The position numbers were made by a program, and so were the translations under genes. Positions 17,127 to 25,389 of a DNA stretch of 44,778 bases are shown one piece after another. The number at the start of each line of letters is the position of its first letter. Positions within the stretch are counted from its first letter, which is position 1. The notes under the pieces were generated by a model. It ran no database searches and was not told the origin of the DNA. It worked only from the letters and a program-made list of their open reading frames with translations. The stretch comes from an uncultured Clostridium sp. GTDB taxonomy: Bacteria > Bacillota > Clostridia > TANB77 > CAG-508. The stretch is taken from assembly GCA_900556135.1 (NCBI GenBank), contig USNR01000012.1:1-44778 (forward strand). Direction: 5' to 3'.

Positions 17127-18752
17127 GTGAAAGAATCAGATAAAATAAAAAAAGAAAAAGAAACTTCAAAAAAAGATACAACTAAAAAAGTAAACAATTC
17201 TAAGATTGAAAAAAATGATGTAAAAAAGGTTGAGAAAACAAAAAGTGAAACAAATAAAAAGAAGCCAGCAAAGAAAGTGGACAAGAAGTCAAATAATAAA
17301 AATACTAATTTAAAGAGATTATTAACAGTTTCTTTATATGTGTTAATTATAGTATTAGTGTCTTTAATATCTTTTGCAGGAATTTATGTAAAAAAAGCAA
17401 ATAAAATGGCAAATGTTTTACCAGATTATATTTTAGGAACAGATATATATGGTGCAAGAAATATTGTATTAAAAGTTGATACAAGCACAGAAACAAAAAC
17501 ATATGATGCTGACGGAAATCTTATAGAAGAGGATTCTACTTCGGAAGAAACCACAACTGAAGAGAATACAACAACAAAAGAGGTTCCTGTTAATGATGAA
17601 TCTGTTTTAACTTTAGATAATTATAAAAAGGTAAAGCAAACGATAATCGATAGATTAAACTATATGAAAGTTGGATATTATGATATTAAATGTAACGAAG
17701 CAGATGGAACTATTTATTTAGAAGTACCAGAAAATACAAATACAGATTATATTGCTCAATATAGTGTTACAAAAGGAAACTTTGAAATGAGCGATAGTGA
17801 TTCTGGAGAGGTTTATTTAACAAACAAAAATATAAAAGATGCAAAGGTGCAATATAACACAACAACAAGTGGAACTACAGTATATTTAACAATTCAATTT
17901 GATAAAGAGGGAAAAGATAAGCTAAAAGAAATATCAACACAATATTCTAGTACAGAAAATACAGAAACAAGCAATAGCGAAAATTTAGAAAACAGTGAAG
18001 AAACAGAAAACACAGAAAACGAAAACGCAGAAGCAGAAAGTGCAACTACTACAACATCAAGTAAAAAAGTTAAACTTACATTAGACGATCAAACTATTAT
18101 ATCAAGTACTTTTGATGAACCAATAACAGATGGAATTATTCAATTGTCAATAGGTACAAGTTCAGAAACAGAACAAATAAATACTTATTTACAACAAGCT
18201 TCTAACATAGCAGTATTTTTAAATAGTGAAGCATTACCTATAACATATACTATAGATACAAATAGATTTGTATATTCTGATGTAACAACTAAAACATTAG
18301 AGACTATAATAATTGTAGCTGTTGTAGTATTTATAATAATGTTAGCATATATGATTATTAAGTATAAAAAATTAGGAGCATTAGGAGCAATTACAACTAT
18401 TGGATTTATGGCAATATTATTGATTGTTATAAGATATGCAAATGTTGATATAACAGGAACTGGATTAGTATCAATAGGATTAACAGCATTATTCGAATAT
18501 TTAGCTTTTATGCAAATATTCAAAGTAAACAATAGCAATTTAGATAAAGAAACAAAACAAAAAGAAATTAAGCATACTATAATAAGACAGATAGAAACTA
18601 TGATACCTTTAATAATTATAACAATTGTTTTTGCAGTAGCAAAATGGGAACCATTATATAGCATGGGAATGATATTATTCTGGGGAGTTTTAATCGCATT
18701 ATTATATAATTGCATTACAATAAAGATTATGCTACCAAAGGAAAGAGAATAA
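17127..18752 (+). CDS. secD: SecD-like protein-export subunit, divergent
   Basis: 541 aa, GTG start behind AGGAGG. Residues 1-65 are an unusual cytoplasmic tail of Lys, Asp, Ser and Thr; a membrane helix follows (68-92), then the extracytoplasmic P1 region including LGTDIYGARNIVLKV (compare the GLDLRGG of SecD), a low-complexity Thr/Glu/Asn insertion (about 260-305) and FNSEALP. The end has about five helices. In the helix where SecD normally has a DANVLIFERIREE-like motif, this protein has GLTALFEYLAFMQIFKV, so the conserved Asp/Arg set is not visible. Gene order (yajC ... secD-secF) supports the assignment; a normal proton-driven function is doubtful. Confidence 0.75.
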   Translation: MKESDKIKKEKETSKKDTTKKVNNSKIEKNDVKKVEKTKSETNKKKPAKKVDKKSNNKNTNLKRLLTVSLYVLIIVLVSLISFAGIYVKKANKMANVLPDYILGTDIYGARNIVLKVDTSTETKTYDADGNLIEEDSTSEETTTEENTTTKEVPVNDESVLTLDNYKKVKQTIIDRLNYMKVGYYDIKCNEADGTIYLEVPENTNTDYIAQYSVTKGNFEMSDSDSGEVYLTNKNIKDAKVQYNTTTSGTTVYLTIQFDKEGKDKLKEISTQYSSTENTETSNSENLENSEETENTENENAEAESATTTTSSKKVKLTLDDQTIISSTFDEPITDGIIQLSIGTSSETEQINTYLQQASNIAVFLNSEALPITYTIDTNRFVYSDVTTKTLETIIIVAVVVFIIMLAYMIIKYKKLGALGAITTIGFMAILLIVIRYANVDITGTGLVSIGLTALFEYLAFMQIFKVNNSNLDKETKQKEIKHTIIRQIETMIPLIIITIVFAVAKWEPLYSMGMILFWGVLIALLYNCITIKIMLPKERE

Positions 18753-18777
18753 GACATAGAAAGGAATATGGTTAAAA

Positions 18778-19425
18778 ATGAAAAAAATAGTTCAAATATT
18801 ATTAATATGTTTAATGATAGTAGGAATAATAATGATTGCAACTTTAGGCTTTAAAGTTGGATTGAAGTATTCAGAAAATACTCAAATAAATATAGCTATA
18901 GAAAAAGATTACAATGTTAAAGATATTCAAAAAATAGCAGACGAAGTATTTGGAAAAAATAAAACAATAGTACAAGCTGTTGAATTATACAAAGATATGA
19001 TTCAAATAACAGTTAAAGAAGCTAGTCAAGAGCAAATAGAAGAGCTAAACACAAAAATAAATGAAAAATACGAAATTGAAAATACTATGGATGACATTAT
19101 AGTTTCTTATAATGCAAATACCAAATTAAGAGATTTAGCAAAACCATATATTGCGCCAATAGCAATATCAGCAATTTTAGTAATTGCATATGAAATGATA
19201 AGATTCTATAAATTAGGTGTATGTAAGATTTTATACAAATTAGCTATGTCTATTATAGCACCACAAGCAGTGTTGTTTGCAGTATATGCAATAGCAAGAT
19301 TACCAATAAATAGATTAACTTCTATAATATCTTTAGGAGTGTATATAGCTTCTATATTCTATGGAACAACTAAACTATTAAATGCAAAAGAGGCTAATGC
19401 AGAAGAAGCAAAAGCTGAAAAATAG
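18778..19425 (+). CDS. secF: SecF-like protein-export subunit, short and divergent
   Basis: 215 aa against about 300 for typical SecF. One N-terminal helix (about residues 7-27), an extracytoplasmic alpha/beta region with KDIQKIADEVFGKNKTIVQ (a SecF P1-like fold), and then only about three more helices (121-140, 150-175, 178-198) rather than five. The usual SecF VVFDRIRE-type motif is not seen. It follows secD by 25 bp, which together with the first domain supports the call. A strong terminator ends the operon at 19457-19492. Confidence 0.65.
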   Translation: MKKIVQILLICLMIVGIIMIATLGFKVGLKYSENTQINIAIEKDYNVKDIQKIADEVFGKNKTIVQAVELYKDMIQITVKEASQEQIEELNTKINEKYEIENTMDDIIVSYNANTKLRDLAKPYIAPIAISAILVIAYEMIRFYKLGVCKILYKLAMSIIAPQAVLFAVYAIARLPINRLTSIISLGVYIASIFYGTTKLLNAKEANAEEAKAEK

Positions 19426-19456
19426 TATAAATAAAAATTAAGCTTAACATAATAAG

Positions 19457-19492
19457 ACCGTTATTAATATAATATATTAGTAGCGGTTTTTT
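19457..19492 (+). terminator. Rho-independent terminator of the sec operon
   Basis: A stem from ACCGTTATTAAT to ATTAGTAGCGGT with a few G-U pairs, followed by six T. Confidence 0.8.
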
Positions 19493-19521
19493 GATGTATA
19501 ATAGAAAAAAGGGATGATTAT

Positions 19522-19869
19522 ATGATTAATAAAGGAAGAGTTAAAAAAAAATTAACAAGAATGTTTAAAGAATATAGAAGAGTGTTATTTAGGGGCTCTG
19601 ATAGCATCTTATATGAGGAAGCAATGGAGTTATATGATAATGGTCAAGCAGTAATAATTGATGTAAGAGATGAGGAAGAGTATGAGCAGTGGCATATAGG
19701 AAGTGCGATAAATATACCTGTTTATGATATTTCTAGAAAAATATCAGATGTAGTTTTTAATAAAAGTAAGATTATAGTAGTGTATTGCAAAACAGGAAAA
19801 AGAAGCAAGATGGCTAAGAAAATATTAGAAGAGCAAGGATATAATAATGTGTATATATTATATCTGTAG
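19522..19869 (+). CDS. Rhodanese-like sulfurtransferase
   Basis: 115 aa single rhodanese domain. VIIDVRDEEEYEQWHIGSAINIP is the typical entry, and VVYCKTGKRSKMAKKIL carries the active-site Cys with a normal six-residue loop, so persulfide transfer should be possible. The first 25 residues form a basic helix (GRVKKKLTRMFKEYRR) that may contact membrane or nucleic acid. Monocistronic with TATAAT at 19497-19502; it converges on the next gene with a gap of six bases. Confidence 0.88.
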   Translation: MINKGRVKKKLTRMFKEYRRVLFRGSDSILYEEAMELYDNGQAVIIDVRDEEEYEQWHIGSAINIPVYDISRKISDVVFNKSKIIVVYCKTGKRSKMAKKILEEQGYNNVYILYL

Positions 19870-19875
19870 CTCTTC

Positions 19876-20778
19876 CTAATGCTGTTTTGCTTGAAGTAAT
19901 CTATATGTTTGACAAATGTTGCAATCGGTGCATATGCTAATTTTGTTTTCAAATATCAATTTTAATGTGTTTATAAATTCGTCTTCTGGAGTAATTAAAT
20001 GGATTATAATTTTACTGGGCAGAAGTGTAAGTAGAGAGTTTAAAGCGTAGTCGTTTGAAGAAAAAGTGATATCTGATAAATAATTTACATTCAAGTTAGA
20101 CTTTGAGATATTTATTATATTTTTTTCTTCGTCTAGTAAAATAGACTCTCCATTTATATATATTAGATGTAATAATTTAGAAGATTCAGGCTTAGCTTCA
20201 ATATATAATTTTAGTAAATTTATAAAATCATAATACTCTTTATCTATAACAAACTGATTAACAGCCGAATCTATGGCACTATCAATATATTTTAAATAAT
20301 CACTAATTCTAAAGCAAACAAATCCATCTAATATCATGGATTTATGATTGGTTATATATTTTAAGATTGATGTCCATAAACATTTTTTCCTATCTGTAAA
20401 ATAAATATCTTCAGTATCTTTTTTTGATAATTTGGAAATGCTAGAAGAAGTAGGAGTAAATGTATTATTGGTAAGCAACTCCTTACAATTATTTTCTATA
20501 GTGCAGAAATCTGAATAATCAAAATAGAAATAATTTAAATAAATCATATTTTTTATAATAATTGGTTCATAGTATTCCAAAATAAAATTGCATAAAACAG
20601 AGGCAATTTCATTGTAAAATTCTGATCTTTTTTTACCAGCATAATGAAGAATGATGTTAGTATATTTAGAGAAATCTTGCTTTGAGAATATAATTCCATC
20701 AATATCAATTAATGAAATATCTTCTAAAAGTTTATCTATAACATAATTATTGTTGCTTTTTATACAGAATGAAATCAT
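19876..20778 (-). CDS. ytxC: YtxC-like putative sporulation protein
   Basis: 300 aa. The second half has the YtxC pattern: DGFVCFRISDYLKYIDSAID, then VNQFVIDKEYYDFINLLKLYIE and a beta-rich end, including LHLIYINGESILLDEEKNII. YtxC is a poorly understood protein found in endospore formers. The N-terminal part is helical and poorly conserved. The C-terminus has three Cys in CTDCNICQ. RBS GGAGG precedes the ATG on the minus strand. An 18-bp inverted repeat (20815-20832, AGTATTT / AAATACT) lies in its upstream region. The assignment is from pattern memory and should be checked against the family profile. Confidence 0.68.
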   Translation of the reverse strand: MISFCIKSNNNYVIDKLLEDISLIDIDGIIFSKQDFSKYTNIILHYAGKKRSEFYNEIASVLCNFILEYYEPIIIKNMIYLNYFYFDYSDFCTIENNCKELLTNNTFTPTSSSISKLSKKDTEDIYFTDRKKCLWTSILKYITNHKSMILDGFVCFRISDYLKYIDSAIDSAVNQFVIDKEYYDFINLLKLYIEAKPESSKLLHLIYINGESILLDEEKNIINISKSNLNVNYLSDITFSSNDYALNSLLTLLPSKIIIHLITPEDEFINTLKLIFENKISICTDCNICQTYRLLQAKQH

Positions 20779-20965
20779 AAATCCTCCAATGTTTATACAT
20801 TAAAACTTTAACTTAGTATTTGCTAAAATACTTTAGATATACATATTTTATTCTATATAACAAACATTGGTAACTTGGACTATAAGAAGAAAAGGGCATA
20901 TAAATATTGAATGTAAAATTACTGGAAATTTATTTTAAGGAGTAGTTAAAAAATAGGGTTAAAAA

Positions 20966-20998
20966 AAGTATAGATATTAAGTCTCAACATCTATACTT
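20966..20998 (-). terminator. Terminator of the GH57/DUF4912 operon
   Basis: On the minus strand, stem AAGTATAGAT / ATCTATACTT followed by a run of seven T. The rest of 20779-20965 shows only the upstream region of the ytxC-like gene. Confidence 0.85.
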
Positions 20999-21007
20999 AA
21001 ATAGTAT

Positions 21008-22600
21008 TTAACGATAAATCAAATAATTTATTTCGGGGAAAATACAGTCTTTTTCTTCAATACTGGTTAAAAATTCTTCATCAATATTGTCGTCTTTTAA
21101 TTGATTATAAAGTTTTGTAAATCTACCAGTATGGTCTTTAATTCGCTTTTTAGCATAATCTACCATTGTTCCATTTGTAATTATAAATAACCAATCGCTA
21201 CTTTGTAAAAGTAATAGTTCTCTTGCACATTGATTTAAGGCTCTAATCTTTAAAGGATCTTTCTCATCAGCAAATAAATTTGCAAGTTCAACCATTCTGT
21301 CACCTGCAACATGTAAATGTCTATGCGCGTAATCGTTGGTAGGGTTAAGCCATACTTCGCTGTAACCATTTGCACCCCAGCTAGAACGGCAAGGAGTACA
21401 CATCTGCATACTTGGATATTGGTTTATATATTCACTTGGAGTTATTAAATCAAAGTCACATTTATCATAATAGATTTTCTTAAATAAAACATAAAGCCAG
21501 TCTGGACCTTCGTACCACCAGTGACCATACAATTCTGCATCATAAGGACATAATACTATAGGCGGATTTTTAGTAAAGTTTGCAGCTTCTGTTATTTGTT
21601 TTTCTCTAGAATCAAAAAAGTGACCAGCTTGTTTATTTAAAGAGTCTTGAGCCCATTGCAAATTATAATAATCTTTAGGGCAATCTTTCCCAGTTATTCT
21701 ATAATATTTTATACCTGTAGGAACTCGAGCACCATTTACTGCAATGTAAGGCTTTATATAATCATATGGGGCATCATAGCCGATATCTCTATACCATTCT
21801 CTATAATTAAAATCTCCAGGATATCCATTTATAGAACTCCACACTTGTCTTGAGGATTCCATATCTCTACCAAAAGCAACTATTCCATCTGGAGAAACAA
21901 TAGGCGCTAATGTTCCAAAGATAGGAGTTGGATTAGCGTATAATATTCCATGTGTTTCTGTAATAACATATTGTATGCCAAATTCTTTTAAGTACTTATC
22001 TGCTTCTGGGATGTAGCCACATTCAGGTAGCCAAATTCCACGAGGTTTTCTGCCAAAATATTTTTCATAAGTTTGAACTCCAACTGCAATTTGAGCTCTT
22101 ACTGTTTTTTCGTTAACATATAAAATAGGGAAGTATCCATGTGTTGCACCACATGTTATAATTTCTAAAACTCCAAGGTCTTGGAAATGCTTGAATCCAT
22201 TTATTATATTGCAGTTGTATATATCTTTAAAAACATGCAAGTCATTAGAGTAACGGTCAACGTAGTATTGTGCTAAATTTTCTAATTGGTAATTTCCTTG
22301 ATTTCTGATTACTTCTTTTTTAGCAAGTTCAATATGGCTGTTTAGATATTTTATATATCGTTCTTGTAGTAATTTATTATCTAACATATTAAGTAGAGGA
22401 GGCGTCATAGACATTGTTATTCTAAAGTCTACGCGTTCGTCTACTAATTTTTTGAAGTTTAAAAGAAGAGGAATATAAGTTTCAGAAATGGCTTCGAATA
22501 GCCATTGCTCTTCTAAATAGTCCTCACTCTCTGGATGATGGATAAATGGCAAGTGTGCATGAAGCACAAAGCTAACATATCCTTTTGGATTCTTTTTCAT
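21008..22600 (-). CDS. Glycoside hydrolase family 57 1,4-alpha-glucan branching enzyme (DUF1957 type)
   Basis: 530 aa. FVLHAHLPFI at residues 11-20 is the first GH57 motif; GIWLPECGY has the likely nucleophile Glu193; YDAELYGHWWYEGP has the likely acid/base Asp354; the tail (SSWGANGYSEVWLNPTNDYA and onwards) is the DUF1957-type helical domain. Such enzymes make alpha-1,6 branches in glycogen. It is the second gene of a minus-strand operon, 46 bp after the DUF4912 gene, a pairing seen elsewhere in bacteria. With MalQ at 26.3 kb it suggests storage glucan metabolism. Confidence 0.92.
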   Translation of the reverse strand: MKKNPKGYVSFVLHAHLPFIHHPESEDYLEEQWLFEAISETYIPLLLNFKKLVDERVDFRITMSMTPPLLNMLDNKLLQERYIKYLNSHIELAKKEVIRNQGNYQLENLAQYYVDRYSNDLHVFKDIYNCNIINGFKHFQDLGVLEIITCGATHGYFPILYVNEKTVRAQIAVGVQTYEKYFGRKPRGIWLPECGYIPEADKYLKEFGIQYVITETHGILYANPTPIFGTLAPIVSPDGIVAFGRDMESSRQVWSSINGYPGDFNYREWYRDIGYDAPYDYIKPYIAVNGARVPTGIKYYRITGKDCPKDYYNLQWAQDSLNKQAGHFFDSREKQITEAANFTKNPPIVLCPYDAELYGHWWYEGPDWLYVLFKKIYYDKCDFDLITPSEYINQYPSMQMCTPCRSSWGANGYSEVWLNPTNDYAHRHLHVAGDRMVELANLFADEKDPLKIRALNQCARELLLLQSSDWLFIITNGTMVDYAKKRIKDHTGRFTKLYNQLKDDNIDEEFLTSIEEKDCIFPEINYLIYR

Positions 22601-22646
22601 AAATTTCTCCTTTTGTTACTAAAATTTGTGTCAAGTAATTTACTAA

Positions 22647-23600
22647 TTACTTAAATGTTGAACTTGGATTTCCTGAACTTGGATTAGTTAAGTCTAATTG
22701 CCAACGATTATTATCCATCCAATTATTTTTATTAAAATTAGTATATAAATCATATAAACTATAAATTCTACCCATATTTCTCATGAAAGATAGAGATGTT
22801 ATGTTCTCTGCTGTAACAATATTTGTTTTTACATCTTTAAAGTAAACTGTGTCTAAATCTTTGTTGAATAATACATGGTCGTTTGGAGCTTCAATTTCAT
22901 TAGAGTATGTAACATAGATATAATCATTTGGAATGTCTATATCTTTGTGATTATCATGATATTTTGGTCTACGGCCTAATTCAACAGCATATTTACAATT
23001 ACTATCGTTTACATGAAGATACCAACTGTTTGCAAAGTCATCAATTTCTATTTCAAAAGAATAATGAAGAGTGTCATTATGTACTACTAAAACGGGTTTT
23101 GTGTCGTTAAAGAAGTTCTCACCATATTGTTCAACAAAGGCTTTTCTATCTGCATCTGAAATGTCCCAATAAATAAATAGTGTAGTAGGGGTTTGATATA
23201 AAACCTTAACAACGGTTTGGTTATATCTATAAGGTAAGTCGTAATATTCTACTACTTCTATAAGTGGCTTAGTATCTGCTTTTTTTGTTTTACTTCCAAC
23301 ACTTTTTGATGTAGATGTTTTTTTTGCGGTTGACTTTGCTGTGTCTACCTTTTTAGCTGTTGTTTTTGTTGTTGCTTTCTTTTTTTCAGTGGTCTTTTTA
23401 GCATTTGTTTTGCTAGTTGAACTTCCAGATTTTGAGGTGCTTCTGCTAGTGGTTTGGGTAGTTGTACTGCTTTTTGTGGTGCTAGCCTTTTTTGTTGGAC
23501 TTTTGCTAGTTGCCTTTTTTGTAGCACTTTTTGGCGAAACATCACTCTTAACAGACTTTTTTTCTTCTACAGTAAGTTCTTCGTTTTTCTTTCTTGGCAT
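22647..23600 (-). CDS. DUF4912 protein with long Lys/Thr/Ser-rich tail
   Basis: 317 aa. Residues 1-115 are low complexity, made of KKxT/KSxT units resembling histone H1-like tails (TKKATSKSPTKKASTTKSST). The rest is a DUF4912 domain: YDLPYRYNQTVVKVLYQTPT, FIYWDISDADRKAF, and AVELGRRPKY. DUF4912 proteins are often encoded beside GH57 branching enzymes, as here; the aromatic YWD segment resembles Ig-like glucan-binding folds, so binding of the enzyme or of glucan is possible. AAGGAGG precedes the ATG. The basic tail could bind nucleic acid or the acidic cell envelope; unknown. Confidence 0.82.
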   Translation of the reverse strand: MPRKKNEELTVEEKKSVKSDVSPKSATKKATSKSPTKKASTTKSSTTTQTTSRSTSKSGSSTSKTNAKKTTEKKKATTKTTAKKVDTAKSTAKKTSTSKSVGSKTKKADTKPLIEVVEYYDLPYRYNQTVVKVLYQTPTTLFIYWDISDADRKAFVEQYGENFFNDTKPVLVVHNDTLHYSFEIEIDDFANSWYLHVNDSNCKYAVELGRRPKYHDNHKDIDIPNDYIYVTYSNEIEAPNDHVLFNKDLDTVYFKDVKTNIVTAENITSLSFMRNMGRIYSLYDLYTNFNKNNWMDNNRWQLDLTNPSSGNPSSTFK

Positions 23601-23641
23601 ATTTTCCTCCTTGGTTTTTATTCATAAAAATCTTATTATAT

Positions 23642-23670
23642 ATACTATATCAAAATGAAAATAAATTCAA
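23642..23670 (-). promoter_or_regulatory. Promoter of the DUF4912-GH57 operon
   Basis: Minus strand: TTGAAT (23670-23665), 17-base spacer, TAGTAT (23647-23642). Confidence 0.55.
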
Positions 23671-23697
23671 TAGTTAAAGGAGTTTTTTTATAAAAAT

Positions 23698-23730
23698 GGT
23701 AATCAAATAAAAGTTGATTACCGATTTTTT
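23698..23730 (+). terminator. Orphan terminator-like hairpin overlapping a promoter
   Basis: Stem GGTAATCAA / TTGATTACC, then GATTTTTT. No plus-strand gene precedes it. Its right arm supplies the -35 of a promoter, TTGATT (23714-23719), 17 bases, TATAAT (23737-23742), that points to the integrase remnant. Confidence 0.6.
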
Positions 23731-23879
23731 ATAGTGTATAATAAGGAAGAGTTTGATATAAAATATAATAATAAAAAGAAATACGGTTAAACATTCTACA
23801 TATTGCAATTACAAATTTATAGTTGAGAAATATCTTATTCCTAATTTGGAAAAATTAAATTTAAAGAAGTCAGTATTAC

Positions 23880-24086
23880 TATAAGCTAATTTTAAAAGCG
23901 TGCAAAGTTAAACAGTATAAATATCATATTTTAATACATACGTTTGCAACTAATTGCATTGAAGTTGGAATGGATGCAAAGTCTTTAAGCGAAATCCTAG
24001 GACATGCTAATGTAAATATAACATTAAGTAGATATGTTCATTCCTCTTATAAAATGAAGAAAAAATATTTGGAAAAACTGAAATAA
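23880..24086 (+). pseudogene. Tyrosine recombinase (phage integrase) C-terminal remnant
   Basis: The frame ending at 24086 reads HILIHTFATNCIEVGMDAKS, then SEILGHANVNITLSRYVH and MKKKYLEKLK, the C-terminal catalytic part of a tyrosine recombinase with the box-II Tyr (SRYVH) and the GHAN motif. The usual HxLRH Arg is replaced by Ile (HILIH), and there is no N-terminal domain or start codon, so it is inactive. It lies in the 608-bp gap 23601-24208, which otherwise holds only promoters and the orphan hairpin, and marks a former mobile element or a lost xerC-like gene. Confidence 0.8.
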
Positions 24087-24138
24087 AATATAAATTTGAA
24101 TAAAACTTACAAAAAAAACACATTATAAATAAAAAGTA

Positions 24139-24167
24139 TTGCAATTAACTAACAATTGTGATATTTT
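24139..24167 (+). promoter_or_regulatory. Promoter of rubrerythrin
   Basis: TTGCAA (24139-24144), 17-base spacer containing the palindrome ACAATTGT, TATTTT (24162-24167). No clear PerR box is visible. Confidence 0.6.
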
Positions 24168-24208
24168 GAGATGGGCAGAAATGCTACATTAATCAAGGAG
24201 GAATTATT

Positions 24209-24748
24209 ATGGAATTAAAAGGATCTAAAACAGAGAAAAACTTGATGGAGGCTTTTGCAGGGGAGTCACAGGCAAGAACTAAATATACATTTTTTGCAAG
24301 TCAAGCTAAAAAAGATGGATATGAGCAAATAGCTGCTATATTCCAAGAAACTGCAGATAATGAAAAAGAACATGCTAAAATATGGTACAAGTTATTAAAT
24401 GGAGGTAGCATTCCTTCAACAACACATAACTTAGAAGAAGCTGCTGGTGGAGAAAATTATGAATGGACAGATATGTATGACAGAATGGCTCAAGAAGCTA
24501 AAGAAGAGGGATTTGATCACATAGCATATTTATTCGAAGCAGTAGGAAAAATAGAAAAAGAACATGAAGAAAGATTTAAAAAATTATTAGAAAATGTGGA
24601 AGATGGAAAAGTATTTGAAGCAGGTGAAGTAAAGATTTGGAAATGTAGAAACTGCGGACATATAGTTGTTGGAACAAAAGCTCCAGAGATATGCCCAGTA
24701 TGTGCTCATCCAAAAGCATTTTTCGAAATAAAAGCAGACAATTATTAA
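24209..24748 (+). CDS. rbr: Rubrerythrin
   Basis: 179 aa, normal length. The ferritin-like di-iron domain has the Glu/His ligands in EAFAGESQARTKY, ETADNEKEHA and EAVGKIEKEHEERF; the C-terminal rubredoxin-like domain has CRNCGH ... CPVCAHP. It reduces hydrogen peroxide in the cytoplasm of anaerobes using electrons from rubredoxin or NAD(P)H systems. It is monocistronic with its own promoter and terminator. Because the peroxiredoxin 9 kb downstream is interrupted, this may be the main visible peroxide scavenger of the region. Confidence 0.97.
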   Translation: MELKGSKTEKNLMEAFAGESQARTKYTFFASQAKKDGYEQIAAIFQETADNEKEHAKIWYKLLNGGSIPSTTHNLEEAAGGENYEWTDMYDRMAQEAKEEGFDHIAYLFEAVGKIEKEHEERFKKLLENVEDGKVFEAGEVKIWKCRNCGHIVVGTKAPEICPVCAHPKAFFEIKADNY

Positions 24749-24765
24749 TAGTTGAATACAAAATT

Positions 24766-24803
24766 AAAAGCAGGTAATTATTTGATAATTATCTGCTTTT
24801 TTT
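24766..24803 (+). terminator. Terminator of rubrerythrin
   Basis: Stem AAAGCAGGTAATTAT / ATAATTATCTGCTTT with a 3-base loop and a T run. Confidence 0.9.
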
Positions 24804-24853
24804 AGGATGCTATGTCTATTTTCTAAAATTTTATAAAAATTTCAAATTAAAAA

Positions 24854-24882
24854 TTGATATATTCAAAAAAGTGTAGTAGAAT
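24854..24882 (+). promoter_or_regulatory. Promoter of deoxyribosyltransferase-like gene
   Basis: TTGATA (24854-24859), 17-base spacer, TAGAAT (24877-24882). Confidence 0.6.
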
Positions 24883-24938
24883 ATGAAAAAAAGCAATGGA
24901 TTGGAATTAAAAAGTCCATAGCATTATAAGGAGAGAAA

Positions 24939-25325
24939 ATGAAAATATATATTTCACATTCAAGCAAATATGATTATATAAATAAAATTTATAATCCTAT
25001 CAAAAATTCTGATTTAATAAACTCAAATACATTTTTTTTACCACATGAAGACAAAAATAAAATGATAAACACAAAAGAGATTATTTCTAATTACGATTTA
25101 GTAATCGCAGAAGTATCATTACCAGCTACAGGACAAGGCATAGAGTTAGGTTGGGCAGATTATGCTAAAACGCCTATATTATGTATTTATGAAAAATGTG
25201 CCAAAATAAGTTCATCGTTGAAATTTATCACAAATCATTTTATTGAATATGAAGATACTAATGACATGATAAGTAAAATAAGCGATTTTATTAAAGAAAA
25301 TGAAAAGAATTTAAGAAATAAATAA
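24939..25325 (+). CDS. Nucleoside 2-deoxyribosyltransferase-like protein
   Basis: 128 aa Rossmann-like protein. It starts KIYISHSSKYDY and has DLVIAEVSLPATGQGIELGWA; the GIELG Glu and the preceding Asp match the catalytic layout of nucleoside 2-deoxyribosyltransferases, a superfamily that also includes nucleotide-cleaving and TIR/SLOG-like signalling proteins. The length is that of a single domain. GGAGAG precedes the ATG. It might salvage deoxynucleosides or hydrolyse a nucleotide. It heads a run of unrelated small genes (DUF3592, broken acetyltransferase). Specific substrate unknown. Confidence 0.65.
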   Translation: MKIYISHSSKYDYINKIYNPIKNSDLINSNTFFLPHEDKNKMINTKEIISNYDLVIAEVSLPATGQGIELGWADYAKTPILCIYEKCAKISSSLKFITNHFIEYEDTNDMISKISDFIKENEKNLRNK

Positions 25326-25389
25326 TCAATATAAAGTACATATTTTTTAATATAAAATATTGTATTTAGAGCAAAATAGGGGGATTTTT

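Noticed and set aside
18185..18841. 218-residue hydrophobic minus-strand reading frame
   Set aside because: Complement of the secD helices; hydrophobic composition follows from AT-rich Ile/Leu codons.
23341..23658. Hydrophobic plus-strand frame opposite the DUF4912 tail
   Set aside because: The Val/Leu/Phe run is only the complement of the Lys/Thr/Ser repeats.
24139..24167. PerR operator in the rubrerythrin promoter
   Set aside because: The palindrome ACAATTGT does not match the TTATAATNATTATAA pattern.
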